A stretch of DNA of 64,000 nucleotides from Siminovitchia fortis (GCF_003605365.2 NZ_QYTU02000001.1:248001-312000); one strand, 5' to 3'. Positions 29,046 to 37,812 are shown, counted from the first letter of the stretch. Notes: generated from the letters alone by a model not told the origin. Made by a program: numbers and translations.

Positions 29046-29888
29046 ATGGAAAAAGGCATGTCATACGGAAGTGACTATAAATACATTCCTGCTACGTCGT
29101 TAAAAAGCGGGACCGGGGATGAAATTCGTCCGGATGTTTATTACCATACAATCCAAATTGTCAATATCGCCCTCATTGGCCGTCCGGGTTCCAGTTTTGT
29201 TCTGATCGATGCGGGAATGCCGCATTCAGCGGATACGATCATTTCGTTAACCGAGAATCGATACGGTCCTGATACCAGGCCCGATGCCATTATCCTTACA
29301 CACGGCCATTTCGATCATGTCGGCGCTTTGATCGAGCTTGTTGAACATTGGGATGTTCCTGTATATGCACATGAGCTTGAACTGCCATACTTGACAGGCA
29401 AAAAAAGTTATCCCGAACCCGACATGACCGTCGAAGGCGGGATGGTGGCCAAAATGTCCCCAATCTTTCCAATTGAACCCATCAATTTGGGTGACCGGGT
29501 TGACAGGCTTCCATCGGACGGAACGGTCCCCCATTTGCCCGGCTTTCGCTGGATTCACACGCCCGGCCACAGCAGCGGACATGTTTCCTTTTTCCGGGAC
29601 AGTGATGGCGTATTGATTGCAGGAGATGCTTTTGTAACGGTAAAACAAGAATATTTGTACAGGGTTTTTACACAGGAAAAAGAGATCAGCGGACCTCCCA
29701 GGTACTTGACGCCGGACTGGCATGCTGCCTGGGAATCCGTGAAAAAGCTTGAAGCATTAAAACCGGCCGCGGCTGTTACAGGTCACGGCATTCCAATGCA
29801 AGGGGAAGAACTGTCCCAAAACCTTGAAAAACTGGCGAGGGATTTCGATAAAATCGCCATACCTGATTACGGAAAATATTTAAATTAG
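29046..29888 (+). CDS. MBL-fold metallo-hydrolase
   Basis: A 280-residue metallo-beta-lactamase-fold enzyme with two-metal motifs: THGHFDHVG (HxHxDH), the downstream His in HTPGHSSGHV, the bridging Asp in IAGDAF, and a final His in VTGHG. These are probably hydrolase sites; the substrate cannot be read from sequence, though the layout is that of general (glyoxalase II-like) members. The frame is open from 28950, but the ATG at 29046 has AAGGGGG 8 nt upstream. A SigB-like promoter suggests stress induction. Confidence 0.88.
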   Translation: MEKGMSYGSDYKYIPATSLKSGTGDEIRPDVYYHTIQIVNIALIGRPGSSFVLIDAGMPHSADTIISLTENRYGPDTRPDAIILTHGHFDHVGALIELVEHWDVPVYAHELELPYLTGKKSYPEPDMTVEGGMVAKMSPIFPIEPINLGDRVDRLPSDGTVPHLPGFRWIHTPGHSSGHVSFFRDSDGVLIAGDAFVTVKQEYLYRVFTQEKEISGPPRYLTPDWHAAWESVKKLEALKPAAAVTGHGIPMQGEELSQNLEKLARDFDKIAIPDYGKYLN

Positions 29889-29985
29889 CAAAAGCCGGGA
29901 AGCCTGTAAACGGCTCCCGTCCATTCCTTCACTTGTATGGATTTTTTAAAAAGGTGAATAGTGTCGGAAACGGGAGGTGTCCTGA

Positions 29986-30195
29986 TTGGTTGACATGACG
30001 ATATATGTGGATGTAGCAAACAACAAACAGGCAATCGAAAAGCTTGAGCAGATTCTGCTTCAGTTAAATGGGGTGGAAAGAGCTTTGGTCGATCCAGATG
30101 ATGGCGAAGTGAAAATTTCATACAGTGAAACGAAACTGCAGCATGAGGCAATTCTTTCAACACTATCTAGAAACGGTTTTGACATTTTACCTTAA
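29986..30195 (+). CDS. HMA-like (ferredoxin-fold) small protein lacking the CxxC motif
   Basis: A 69-residue protein with the heavy-metal-associated beta-alpha-beta-beta-alpha-beta pattern: an opening strand (MTIYVDV), LEQILLQLNGVERALVD, DDGEVKISYSE, and a final helix/strand. The first loop reads VANNKQAIEK instead of the metal-binding GMxCxxC, so copper binding by the usual site is not expected. Start is a TTG with GGAGG 8 nt upstream; an ATG nine bases on is too far from it. A terminator follows. Possibly a redesigned copper-chaperone fold with another task. Confidence 0.7.
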   Translation: MVDMTIYVDVANNKQAIEKLEQILLQLNGVERALVDPDDGEVKISYSETKLQHEAILSTLSRNGFDILP

Positions 30196-30223
30196 ACTCA
30201 TCTGTTCCGGATTTCATACATTT

Positions 30224-30252
30224 AAAAGGACGGCAAAAGCCCGTCCTTTTTA
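30224..30252 (+). terminator. Terminator after the HMA-like gene
   Basis: An AAAAGGACGG/CCGTCCTTTT stem with a 7-nt loop and a T-rich tail. Confidence 0.85.
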
Positions 30253-30272
30253 TTTATCATATTAATTCTATT

Positions 30273-30443
30273 TTAATCCAGCAGCCGGTTGTTTTCATCC
30301 ACTTCCACGATTCTCGCTTCATAATTTTCTTCGCTTACAAATCCTGAACCTCTGCAAACGCTGCATTTATACTGCCATCCTTCATCATCAGCCAGCATTC
30401 CGGTTCCATGGCAGGCTTTGCAATGATTATCCCGAATATCCAT
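30273..30443 (-). CDS. Small zinc-ribbon protein (DnaJ zinc-finger-like)
   Basis: A 56-residue protein with two repeats of the DnaJ cysteine-rich type, CKACHGTG and CSVCRGSG (Cys pairs about 18 residues apart), enough to bind one zinc. A strongly acidic C-terminus follows. AAAGGAGGAG precedes the ATG. The same motif pair occurs in small proteins of Bacilli annotated as YuiA-like or molecular-chaperone zinc fingers. No partner is evident; the converging HMA-like gene is on the other strand. Confidence 0.7.
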   Translation of the reverse strand: MDIRDNHCKACHGTGMLADDEGWQYKCSVCRGSGFVSEENYEARIVEVDENNRLLD

Positions 30444-30463
30444 TACAGTCTCCTCCTTTACTT

Positions 30464-30516
30464 GCGGGGTCTGTCCCCCGCCGCATTAAAGTGTTAAAGC
30501 AGGGTCTGTCCCCTAT
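30464..30516. repeat. GGGGAC/TTAAAGTG dispersed repeat overlapping the aconitase 3' end
   Basis: On the minus strand two GGGGACAGACCC copies flank TTTAACACTTTAATGCGG. The first copy encodes the last codons of the aconitase-like gene (GQTLL-stop). The same blocks occur in the palindrome at 18778-18880. Confidence 0.7.
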
Positions 30517-32458
30517 TCAGACGCTCTTTCACCAGGTTGATCAATCCGCCTTTAAGCATCACTTCGACCTGTCTTTCAGACAATGCATGGGAAACTTGTA
30601 TAGATATATTTTTCCCTTTTACATTAATTGTAAACTCGTTGCCCTGCTGCACTTTATTCCGAAGATCACCCAGTTGAAGGATGTCTCCCTGCTCTATTTG
30701 ATCATAATCTTCTTCGTTTACAAACGTTAACGGCAGAACGCCGAAATTCACAAGGTTTTGCCAGTGGATGCGTGCAAAGTCTTTTACCAATGCAACGCGA
30801 AGCCCAAGAAATCTCGGAGCCAATGCCGCATGTTCCCGGCTGGATCCCTGTCCGTAGTTAAATCCTCCAACAATAGCGTGTCCTCCCTCCACAACACTCT
30901 CCATGCCTCTTGCGTAATACGTCTTATCAATGATCTCAAAAGCGAATTTGCTTATTTCCGGGAGATTGCTTCGGTATGGAAGCACCCGCGCTCCTCCGGC
31001 CAAGATTTCATCGGTTGAAATGTTATCGCCCATTTTCAATAATATCGGCAGTTCCATCTCGTCAGGCAATGCATCCATAGGCGGGATGGAAGCGATATTT
31101 GGCCCTTTGTACAATTCGACATTCCTTGCTTCTTCATACGGCAGCGGTTCATCCAGCAAAGACGTATCAACTGTCGGATTTTCCGGTTCTTTTATCTTTG
31201 GATACGGCATATCAAGCGTTCGCGGATCGGTGATTTCCCCTTTTAAAGCCGAAGCTGCCGCTATTTCCGGACTGCATAGAAACACACTGTCTTCCTGTGT
31301 TCCCGAGCGTCCGGGAAAATTCCGTGGGGTAGTCCTTAAGCTGTTCCTTCCTGTAGCCGGTGCCTGTCCCATTCCGATACAGCCGTTGCAGCCTGCCTGA
31401 TGAAGCCTCGCTCCTGCCTGAAGAAGACTTGCGATATGTCCATCCTTGACAAGGTCAGTCAACATCTGTCTGGATGTCGGATTGATATCGAATGAAACGC
31501 CGCCGGCTACCGTTTTTCCTTTGACGATTTCTGCGGCCACAGCAAAATCCCTGTATCCCGGGTTTGCCGATGAACCGATATAGGATTGATAGATGGGGGT
31601 GCCCGCCACTTCGGAAACAGGCACAACATTTCCGGGGCTGGACGGTTTGGCAATCAGCGGTTCCAACTCGGAAAGGTTGATTTCTTCTTCAAGGTCGTAT
31701 GAAGCCCCCCGGTCCGCAGTGAGTTCAATCCAGTCGTCTTCCCGCCCTTGTTCCTTTAAAAATTTCCTGACTTCTTCATCCGAAGGAAATACAGTTCCAG
31801 TTGCACCAAGCTCAGCACCCATGTTTGCAATAACATGGCGATCCATCGCACTTAAGTGCTTCAGCCCCGGCCCATAGTATTCAATCACTTTCCCGACGCC
31901 GCCTTTGACGTCATATCTGCGAAGAAGCTCAAGAATAATATCCTTGGCACTTACCCAGTCGGGCAGTTCTCCTGTGAGCTTGATTCCCCAAACCTTCGGC
32001 ATTTTAATATAGATGGGTTCGCCGGCAATAGCGAGTGCTACGTCCATGCCTCCAGCACCCATGGCAAGCATCCCCATGCATCCGTTTGCACAAGTATGGC
32101 TGTCTGACCCGAGCAGGGTTTTACCCGGCTTTGCCAAACGCTGCATATGTACCGGATGGCTTACTCCGTTTCCAGGCCGGCTGTAGTATAAACCAAATCT
32201 TCGCGTAGCACTTTGTAGAAACAGATGGTCATCTGCATTCTTATTGTCGACTTGGATAATATTATGGTCCACATATTGTGCCGACGCTTCTGTTTGGGCC
32301 CGTTCCACTCCCATAGCTTCCAATTCCAGCATGACCATCGTTCCGGTTGCATCCTGCGTCAGCGTTTGGTCGATTTTTAGCCCGATTTCCTTACCTGGAA
32401 CCATTTCACCTGAAACAAGGTGGGACTTGATCAGTTTTTCTGTAATATTCTGCGGCAT
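30494..32458 (-). CDS. Aconitate hydratase (short, ~650-aa type)
   Basis: A 654-residue [4Fe-4S] hydro-lyase of the aconitase superfamily. Cluster cysteines are in SDSHTC and CNGCIG. The C-terminal swivel domain has MGDNISTDEILAGG and the GQGSSREHAAL substrate loop. It is much shorter than B. subtilis CitB (909 aa) and belongs to the compact bacterial aconitase/homoaconitase-like group seen in Clostridia and some Bacilli. A standard CitB may exist elsewhere in the genome. Citrate/isocitrate is the likely substrate, but related hydro-lyase activities are possible. AGGAGG precedes the ATG. The C-terminal codons derive from a dispersed repeat. Confidence 0.88.
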   Translation of the reverse strand: MPQNITEKLIKSHLVSGEMVPGKEIGLKIDQTLTQDATGTMVMLELEAMGVERAQTEASAQYVDHNIIQVDNKNADDHLFLQSATRRFGLYYSRPGNGVSHPVHMQRLAKPGKTLLGSDSHTCANGCMGMLAMGAGGMDVALAIAGEPIYIKMPKVWGIKLTGELPDWVSAKDIILELLRRYDVKGGVGKVIEYYGPGLKHLSAMDRHVIANMGAELGATGTVFPSDEEVRKFLKEQGREDDWIELTADRGASYDLEEEINLSELEPLIAKPSSPGNVVPVSEVAGTPIYQSYIGSSANPGYRDFAVAAEIVKGKTVAGGVSFDINPTSRQMLTDLVKDGHIASLLQAGARLHQAGCNGCIGMGQAPATGRNSLRTTPRNFPGRSGTQEDSVFLCSPEIAAASALKGEITDPRTLDMPYPKIKEPENPTVDTSLLDEPLPYEEARNVELYKGPNIASIPPMDALPDEMELPILLKMGDNISTDEILAGGARVLPYRSNLPEISKFAFEIIDKTYYARGMESVVEGGHAIVGGFNYGQGSSREHAALAPRFLGLRVALVKDFARIHWQNLVNFGVLPLTFVNEEDYDQIEQGDILQLGDLRNKVQQGNEFTINVKGKNISIQVSHALSERQVEVMLKGGLINLVKERLNRGQTLL

Positions 32459-32580
32459 CCTACTTCCTCCTGTACATAACTTTGTAATGCGTACTTTTAA
32501 TTAGGATTGTTATTGTAGAAGTGAAATATTCATAGCTCCCTCAACGAGTCCATGTAAAATTCCATTATCGGCATCACGGC

Positions 32581-34797
32581 TTAATGAAAAATGTCGGCCT
32601 CCCTTGATTTTTCAAGAAATGCTTTCGTCTTTCTGTTAACCGGTTCTTTCAGGAAGGTGCCGAACAACAGGGCAGCCAATCCGAATAGAGCCAGAACAGA
32701 TAAGTCGCGCATGACCGATTGCCAGACTATGCCCCCGACAGCTTCCCTCATCAGGTCGACCGCATAGGTAAAAGGCAAAAACGGACTGATGATTTGAAAG
32801 AATTCCGGCAGCAAAACGACAGGATACGTTCCGCCCGACCCGGCAATCTGCAAAACAAGCATGACAATCGCCAACGCTTTCCCGATGTTGCCGAATACTG
32901 AAACAAGCGTGTACACAATCAGCATAAATACGAGGCTTATAAAAAGACCAAATAGAATCATCCAGAAAGGATGCCGGACAGGGACTCCAAGGATGAGCAA
33001 ATCTCCACAGACCACAATCAACGTCTGTAAAAATCCTATGCTCAAAAAAGTGAAGAGCCTGCCAAAGTAAATTTGTTTTCCTGTAAAGTCTTCATGGTTT
33101 CTTAAATCTGTTGACAGCAGCGATATTAAAAGGAGTGCTCCGACCCAAATCGATAAAACGGTATAAAACGGGGTCATCCCTGTTCCATAGTTTTTAATCG
33201 GAAAAATCTTATTTTCATTTAACAGAACAGGTTCCTCAAAGAAGCTTCTTTCTGCATTCGGATCATTCAAAAGCAGCTGTATAATTTCATTCAGATTCGT
33301 TTCACCTTGCAATTTCCTGATTTTATCCGCAAGCTCGCGAACCTTTTCATTCACATAAGGAAATTCCCCATGCGCATACTCGAGGGCATCTTTTCCTTTT
33401 TTTAAGTTTTTGTCTGTTCGGTCCAATATTTTTTCCACTTCAGGCAGTGAAGCCTGTATTTCAGTCAGCATATTTCTTGCACCGGACAACGTCTTTTGGG
33501 CTTTGGAAATTTCATTCATAACTTCCGGCTCAATATTTTCTTTATATTCCTTTGCAAATGCATCAATTTTGACAGAAGTATTTCCGGCCATCTGTTGAAG
33601 GCTGGCAAGGGTATCATTGAACTCCTTCTTCTTATCCTTGAGCAGTCCGTTTATTTCAGAAGCTTTGCCCTGTACTTGCTGAAGATCACTTTTTAATTGA
33701 TTCGTTTTTTCAATGGCCTGCTCAATTTGGGCCGTATTATTCTGGGTCTGACCTTGATTGCCACTCCCCTCTTCATTTTGATCCGCGTCCTCGTTTTGTT
33801 GGGAACCGTTCATGCTTTTGGCCTCCGCCAATACTGCCTGAATGGTATCGAGCGCCCCCATTACCTCGTTTAGCTGGGATTGAAGCTGGTTGTTGATTTG
33901 GTCGCCTTTACTCAAATCAATCTCTTTCCCCTGTACCTTTCCAAGAAATTCATTGACATCTGATGCGACCTTTTGGACTTTTTGTAAATCTGCATTGATT
34001 TTTGGGGCCATTTGCTTAAGCCTGTTTTGCGCATCTGACAAAAAAGCGGATGTCTTATTGATCGTTTCCAGGCCATTGCCCGTTAATTGTCTTGCTTCAG
34101 GTATCATGCCCTGCGCTTTATCAATCATATCTTCTGCCGAAGAAGCATCTATCAGCGAATCATTGATTAATTTGTTAATTTCCGGCAAATCTTCTTCCAA
34201 AGTGAACACATATTGCTCAAAACGTTTGATATCCGGCAAGTCTTTCTGCAATTCAATCCCTATTTCATTGAACAGTTCAAAAATAACTCCATTCACAGTA
34301 GCAATAAACTTGCTGCTGACTTGCTCAACAATCATGGACGCTCCCTTTTGTGTAATCTTCGGAGAAATTGAGTTGATTTTTTCATTCACGTAGTATTCGA
34401 TTTTCGCCTTTTTTGGATGATCTGAAATGACAGTCCCTAACTGTTTCGAAAAATTTTCAGGAACAATGATAACTGCAAAATAGTCCCCGTCTCGCAAGCT
34501 CTTCATCGCTTGTTTGCGGTCGGTGAAATGCCAGTCCAAGTCTTTGTTCCCTTTCAGTTCATCCACCAGTTCCTTTCCGGCATCAATGTGTTTATCCCTT
34601 ACGACGGCTCCCTTGTCTTCATTGACAAGGCCCACCGGAATTTGATCGGTATGGGAATAGGGATCCCACATAGCCGCGATATTCAACCATGCGTATAAGG
34701 ATGGAAGCAGTACAAGGCCGCCGGCAATAATGGCGGCAGCCCAATTTGTACTGATATTTTTTAGGTCTTTTTTAAAGATATGTAAAATATGGTTCAT
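32581..34797 (-). CDS. YhgE/Pip-family membrane protein (ABC-2 type)
   Basis: A 738-residue protein: TM1 at ~15-38, a long extracytoplasmic region (about 40-530) rich in coiled coil and containing a polar Gln/Asn/Glu linker, and a C-terminal block of five TM helices (about 545-715) of ABC-2 permease type. This is the architecture of YhgE/phage-infection protein (Pip), which in Lactococcus is a phage receptor. In Bacilli its role is unclear. No ATPase partner is adjacent. The ATG at 34797 is the first in frame. Confidence 0.9.
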   Translation of the reverse strand: MNHILHIFKKDLKNISTNWAAAIIAGGLVLLPSLYAWLNIAAMWDPYSHTDQIPVGLVNEDKGAVVRDKHIDAGKELVDELKGNKDLDWHFTDRKQAMKSLRDGDYFAVIIVPENFSKQLGTVISDHPKKAKIEYYVNEKINSISPKITQKGASMIVEQVSSKFIATVNGVIFELFNEIGIELQKDLPDIKRFEQYVFTLEEDLPEINKLINDSLIDASSAEDMIDKAQGMIPEARQLTGNGLETINKTSAFLSDAQNRLKQMAPKINADLQKVQKVASDVNEFLGKVQGKEIDLSKGDQINNQLQSQLNEVMGALDTIQAVLAEAKSMNGSQQNEDADQNEEGSGNQGQTQNNTAQIEQAIEKTNQLKSDLQQVQGKASEINGLLKDKKKEFNDTLASLQQMAGNTSVKIDAFAKEYKENIEPEVMNEISKAQKTLSGARNMLTEIQASLPEVEKILDRTDKNLKKGKDALEYAHGEFPYVNEKVRELADKIRKLQGETNLNEIIQLLLNDPNAERSFFEEPVLLNENKIFPIKNYGTGMTPFYTVLSIWVGALLLISLLSTDLRNHEDFTGKQIYFGRLFTFLSIGFLQTLIVVCGDLLILGVPVRHPFWMILFGLFISLVFMLIVYTLVSVFGNIGKALAIVMLVLQIAGSGGTYPVVLLPEFFQIISPFLPFTYAVDLMREAVGGIVWQSVMRDLSVLALFGLAALLFGTFLKEPVNRKTKAFLEKSREADIFH

Positions 34798-34937
34798 GAG
34801 ACATCCCTTTTTCTGCTGTTAATACATGTTAATATACCCCTACATTGCTGCTCATAATCCTTATAAATTTTTTGAAACTTTCCTGATCTCCGTACGTAAA
34901 AAAGGGATAACATATCTTTTCGAAAGGAAGAGAAAAC

Positions 34938-35258
34938 ATGCTGATCGTAACATCTGAAAATATCGCCAACCACAAAATCATAGAAACAAAAGGGCCGGTG
35001 TTCGGAATCACAGTAAGAGCAAGAGGGGTCGGAAAAGATATTGTGGCGTCTTTCAAAGGATTATTGGGCGGAGAAATCAGCCAGTATACGGAAATGCTGG
35101 AGGATGCCAGAAAACAGGCAATTGACCGCATGGTGGAAAATGCAAGATTGATGGGAGCCAATGCAGTGACCATGATGAGATTCGACTCAGGGGAAATCGG
35201 GCAGAATATGAGTGAAATCATTGCTTATGGAACAGCAGTAGTTGTGGAAGAGGCCTAG
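34938..35258 (+). CDS. YbjQ (DUF74) family protein
   Basis: A 106-residue cytoplasmic protein of the YbjQ/UPF0145 family, which forms pentamers. Conserved pieces are IIETKGPVFGITVRARGVGKDI, EMLEDARKQAIDRM and MGANAVTMMRFDSGEI. Function unknown. GGAAGAG precedes the ATG. It is followed 4 nt later by a small membrane-anchored protein gene, so the two form an operon. Confidence 0.92.
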   Translation: MLIVTSENIANHKIIETKGPVFGITVRARGVGKDIVASFKGLLGGEISQYTEMLEDARKQAIDRMVENARLMGANAVTMMRFDSGEIGQNMSEIIAYGTAVVVEEA

Positions 35259-35262
35259 TTAG

Positions 35263-35487
35263 TTGAAGTGGTTCATTGGCTTTTATGGGCTCCAAATACT
35301 GATATTGATTTTTTTAATCATCATCTCCTGGTTCATTTGGGACAAACGCTTTAAAAAGAAACATGGCCGGGAAGTCCCTGCCGGTTTTGAGCGGACGAAT
35401 GAAATATCCATCGACCCGACGACAAACAAAAAACTGACGGTTTACTATAATCCTGAAACCGGCGAGCGGTTTTATAAGGAAGATTGA
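35263..35487 (+). CDS. Small membrane-anchored protein, partner of YbjQ
   Basis: A 74-residue protein: an N-terminal TM helix (about 4-26) followed by a basic linker (DKRFKKKHGREVP) and a C-terminal part, DPTTNKKLTVYYNPETGERFY, that reads like a short beta-rich motif. Start is a TTG 4 nt after the ybjQ stop. A terminator follows directly, so this is the last gene of the pair. I recognise no family. Confidence 0.65.
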   Translation: MKWFIGFYGLQILILIFLIIISWFIWDKRFKKKHGREVPAGFERTNEISIDPTTNKKLTVYYNPETGERFYKED

Positions 35488-35494
35488 TAGAAAT

Positions 35495-35527
35495 GGCACC
35501 ATCTGATCTTTACCGGATGGTGCCTTT
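35495..35527 (+). terminator. Terminator after the ybjQ pair
   Basis: GGCACCATC (35495-35503) pairs with GATGGTGCC (35516-35524), followed by TTTCCC. It also lies downstream of the converging phosphoribosyltransferase gene. Confidence 0.75.
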
Positions 35528-35535
35528 CCCTCATA

Positions 35536-36087
35536 TTAATTTGAAAGCCTGTTTCGAAAAAGCGGCAATTTCTCCAAGTAGATGATATCATCTCTTCCTG
35601 CCGCGTTTCCCTCGGCCAGGATGGCAGCTTTGGCAGCAACTATTCCGCCCGCCCGGACGACAAGCTCCTCCAATCCGCGTACGGATTGCCCTGTACTGAT
35701 TACATCGTCGATAATGGCAACTCTTTTTCCTTTAATCTGCTTGACATCATTACTGTCCAAACATAATATCTGTTTTTTCTGGGTGGTGATGGATACCACT
35801 TCGTTGACCAAAGGGGACTCCATATACGGTTTAATGCTTTTTCGTGCAACCACATACTGCTTCATGCCAAGCTGCCTTGACAGTTCATATACAAGCGGGA
35901 TCCCCTTCGCTTCTGCCGTAACAAGTACATCCACTTCCGGCAATTTACTTGCAAGAATGGGTGCAGTGTATAACACAAGTTCTGTATCTCCCAAGATGAC
36001 AAAGCTTGCAATGCTGAGCTCATCCGATACAGCAACAATCGGCAGCTCCCTTTTTATATCTCCTATCGTCAATGTGTAAGTCTCCAT
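35536..36087 (-). CDS. Phosphoribosyltransferase family protein (purine salvage)
   Basis: A 183-residue type I PRTase. The PRPP-binding loop is RVAIIDDVISTGQS and the pyrophosphate-contact region VLVTAEAKGIPLVYELS, both close to adenine PRTases. It is distinct from the apt gene at 10464. It follows an NCS2 permease by 12 nt and shares its promoter with a PurBox pair. The pair therefore imports and traps a purine base, probably adenine or a hypoxanthine-type base. The exact base cannot be decided. Confidence 0.82.
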   Translation of the reverse strand: METYTLTIGDIKRELPIVAVSDELSIASFVILGDTELVLYTAPILASKLPEVDVLVTAEAKGIPLVYELSRQLGMKQYVVARKSIKPYMESPLVNEVVSITTQKKQILCLDSNDVKQIKGKRVAIIDDVISTGQSVRGLEELVVRAGGIVAAKAAILAEGNAAGRDDIIYLEKLPLFRNRLSN

Positions 36088-36099
36088 TTAACCCTCTCC

Positions 36100-37170
36100 T
36101 TAAAAACCGAATAATCCTATTAAAAATTGTATAATCAATCCCGCCAGCATGCCAAGGAACGGATCGGTAATGGCCGTAACAACCATTGTCATCCCGCCGA
36201 CCAATCCCGACGCCGGTTCTCCGGTAGAAAATGAAGCGGCGGCATTTCCCGGCAATGTGACAATTGCACCCAACACAAATAAAAAACCTGCAATTGAAGC
36301 ACTCGGGACATAACGTCCAATCTTAGGAAGAAGGCCCGCAAATAAAATGGCAGCCATAATCACCATCATCAGGACACCTGACCAGACCGGATGCGGGGCA
36401 CTGGAAGTTGCTGAAATAACGACCTCTACCGGTGCACCTCCAAAAAATGACGATACCATGTCCGCCAAGCTGCTGATCACGGTCAGAACATCGACATTGA
36501 CATTCGTTTGCGCAATTTCTCCATTAATTTTACCAAAGGCGATATTTGCCCCTATGTTCAAACAAACCATTGCCAAAGCACCGCGGATAACCATCGGATT
36601 GATGATCAGCTTTTGGCGGACAATCTTTTCCTTTTCTGCCGTTTTCAATTCAGCTTTGTTGTTTCTTGTAAGAAAATAATAAACGATACTTGATAGAATA
36701 ACTGAAATCGTGATCGTATAAACAAGATCCTTAGTTGCCATATATACTATAAGTCCGCTGGCAAAGGAAGCAATGCCGACTAATTTATCGTTTTTAGCCA
36801 TATCCCAAGCCACTTTGGTTAACATAATACCAACACCGGCCATCATTCCGCTTGTGATGACAGGTCCGATCCAGTTTACGATTTTCTCCAATAGGCCGAA
36901 TAAACCAATCGGCACCATGATCATCGCACCGAAAAAGATCATGGAAAGCCGTTCCCGCATATTCTTGCCCATTGTTCCTGCCAACGTAATTGTTTCCGCC
37001 TGATAGGAAATCACCGGAACGGAGCCCATAATTGCATTTCCTCCTGCTCCAACGATAAATGCGAGGGCTGTCGGAACTGAAGCAAATCCGAACGTTAACG
37101 CAAGAAGCCCCTGTGGAAGTCCGTTAAGCACTACGCTTAATGCAGCCAATATATCTTTGATGATATCCAT
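36100..37170 (-). CDS. NCS2-family purine permease (COG2233/2252-like)
   Basis: A 356-residue polytopic membrane protein with about 10-12 TM helices and the NCS2 elements GFASVPTALAFIVGAGGNAIMGS in TM1 and, late in the sequence, PVEVVISATSSAP. It is shorter than canonical NCS2 carriers (420-450). An in-frame ATG at 37212 lies inside the operator. The ATG at 37170 has GGAGTG 7 nt upstream and is the true start. It is in an operon with the phosphoribosyltransferase gene and controlled by PurR boxes. Confidence 0.8.
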   Translation of the reverse strand: MDIIKDILAALSVVLNGLPQGLLALTFGFASVPTALAFIVGAGGNAIMGSVPVISYQAETITLAGTMGKNMRERLSMIFFGAMIMVPIGLFGLLEKIVNWIGPVITSGMMAGVGIMLTKVAWDMAKNDKLVGIASFASGLIVYMATKDLVYTITISVILSSIVYYFLTRNNKAELKTAEKEKIVRQKLIINPMVIRGALAMVCLNIGANIAFGKINGEIAQTNVNVDVLTVISSLADMVSSFFGGAPVEVVISATSSAPHPVWSGVLMMVIMAAILFAGLLPKIGRYVPSASIAGFLFVLGAIVTLPGNAAASFSTGEPASGLVGGMTMVVTAITDPFLGMLAGLIIQFLIGLFGF

Positions 37171-37201
37171 AATACACTCCATTCTTTCACTTAATATACA
37201 G

Positions 37202-37244
37202 AAAACGAACATTGAATAAATAACAATAAATATTGTACGGTTTT
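37202..37244 (-). promoter_or_regulatory. Inverted PurBox pair (PurR operator)
   Basis: On the minus strand AAAACCGTACAATATT (37229-37244) faces the inverted copy AAAACGAACATT (37202-37213), separated by ~15 bp. The B. subtilis PurR operator consists of two inverted boxes of consensus AWWWCCGAACWWT. One box keeps the CGAACATT core and the other has a T in place of the first A of GAAC. It lies 30-75 bases before the permease ATG. Confidence 0.8.
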
Positions 37245-37386
37245 AAGGGAATTTTTCAACCCCTATTACTAAATTTCCAATATTTTTTATTCTTTCGATA
37301 TAAGTTCCTATTTTTGCATTGTCACAAAAGCAAAATTATAATGAACCCGGTCATAAAATTTTTTAACGAGAGTGGGGTGTTGTACT

Positions 37387-37812
37387 TTGAAGAAATTATT
37401 CATCGTATGTTTAGCTGCCATTTTACTGGGAGCATGCAGCGGGAAGGATGAGCAAGCAAAGGATACAACTAACAATGATGAGAGTAAGGCGACGCAAACA
37501 GCAGAGCCGGAAAATGGCCAGCGGGACAACACGGAGGTGCAAGAGACGGAAGTGCAAGAGGAAAAATCCGAAGGCTCTTCAGCCGTGAATGAAGATCAAT
37601 CAAGCTATACAGAATTGCCAACCGTGCTTGATACAATTGGCAATGATCAGTTCGAGCAGGTTATAAAAACTGACAATCCGAATAAAAGAGTGATTCTATT
37701 TGAAGATGAACATCATAATAAAAAGTTTAAAAGCATCTTCATTAAACATGACAACCGCCTAAAAGTGATTGATTTGGAAAATGACCGTATGATGCTCAAC
37801 GAAGTTCTATAA
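37387..37812 (+). CDS. Small lipoprotein of unknown function
   Basis: A 141-residue exported protein. The signal peptide MKKLFIVCLAAILLGAC ends in lipobox LGAC. It is followed by a ~55-residue Glu/Gln/Asn-rich linker and a C-terminal ~75-residue domain (VLDTIGNDQFEQVIKT, HHNKKFKSIFIKHDNRLKVI). A GTG at 37372 opens the frame, but the TTG at 37387 starts the signal peptide exactly and has GTGGGG upstream. Membrane-anchored on the outer face; role unknown. Confidence 0.7.
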   Translation: MKKLFIVCLAAILLGACSGKDEQAKDTTNNDESKATQTAEPENGQRDNTEVQETEVQEEKSEGSSAVNEDQSSYTELPTVLDTIGNDQFEQVIKTDNPNKRVILFEDEHHNKKFKSIFIKHDNRLKVIDLENDRMMLNEVL

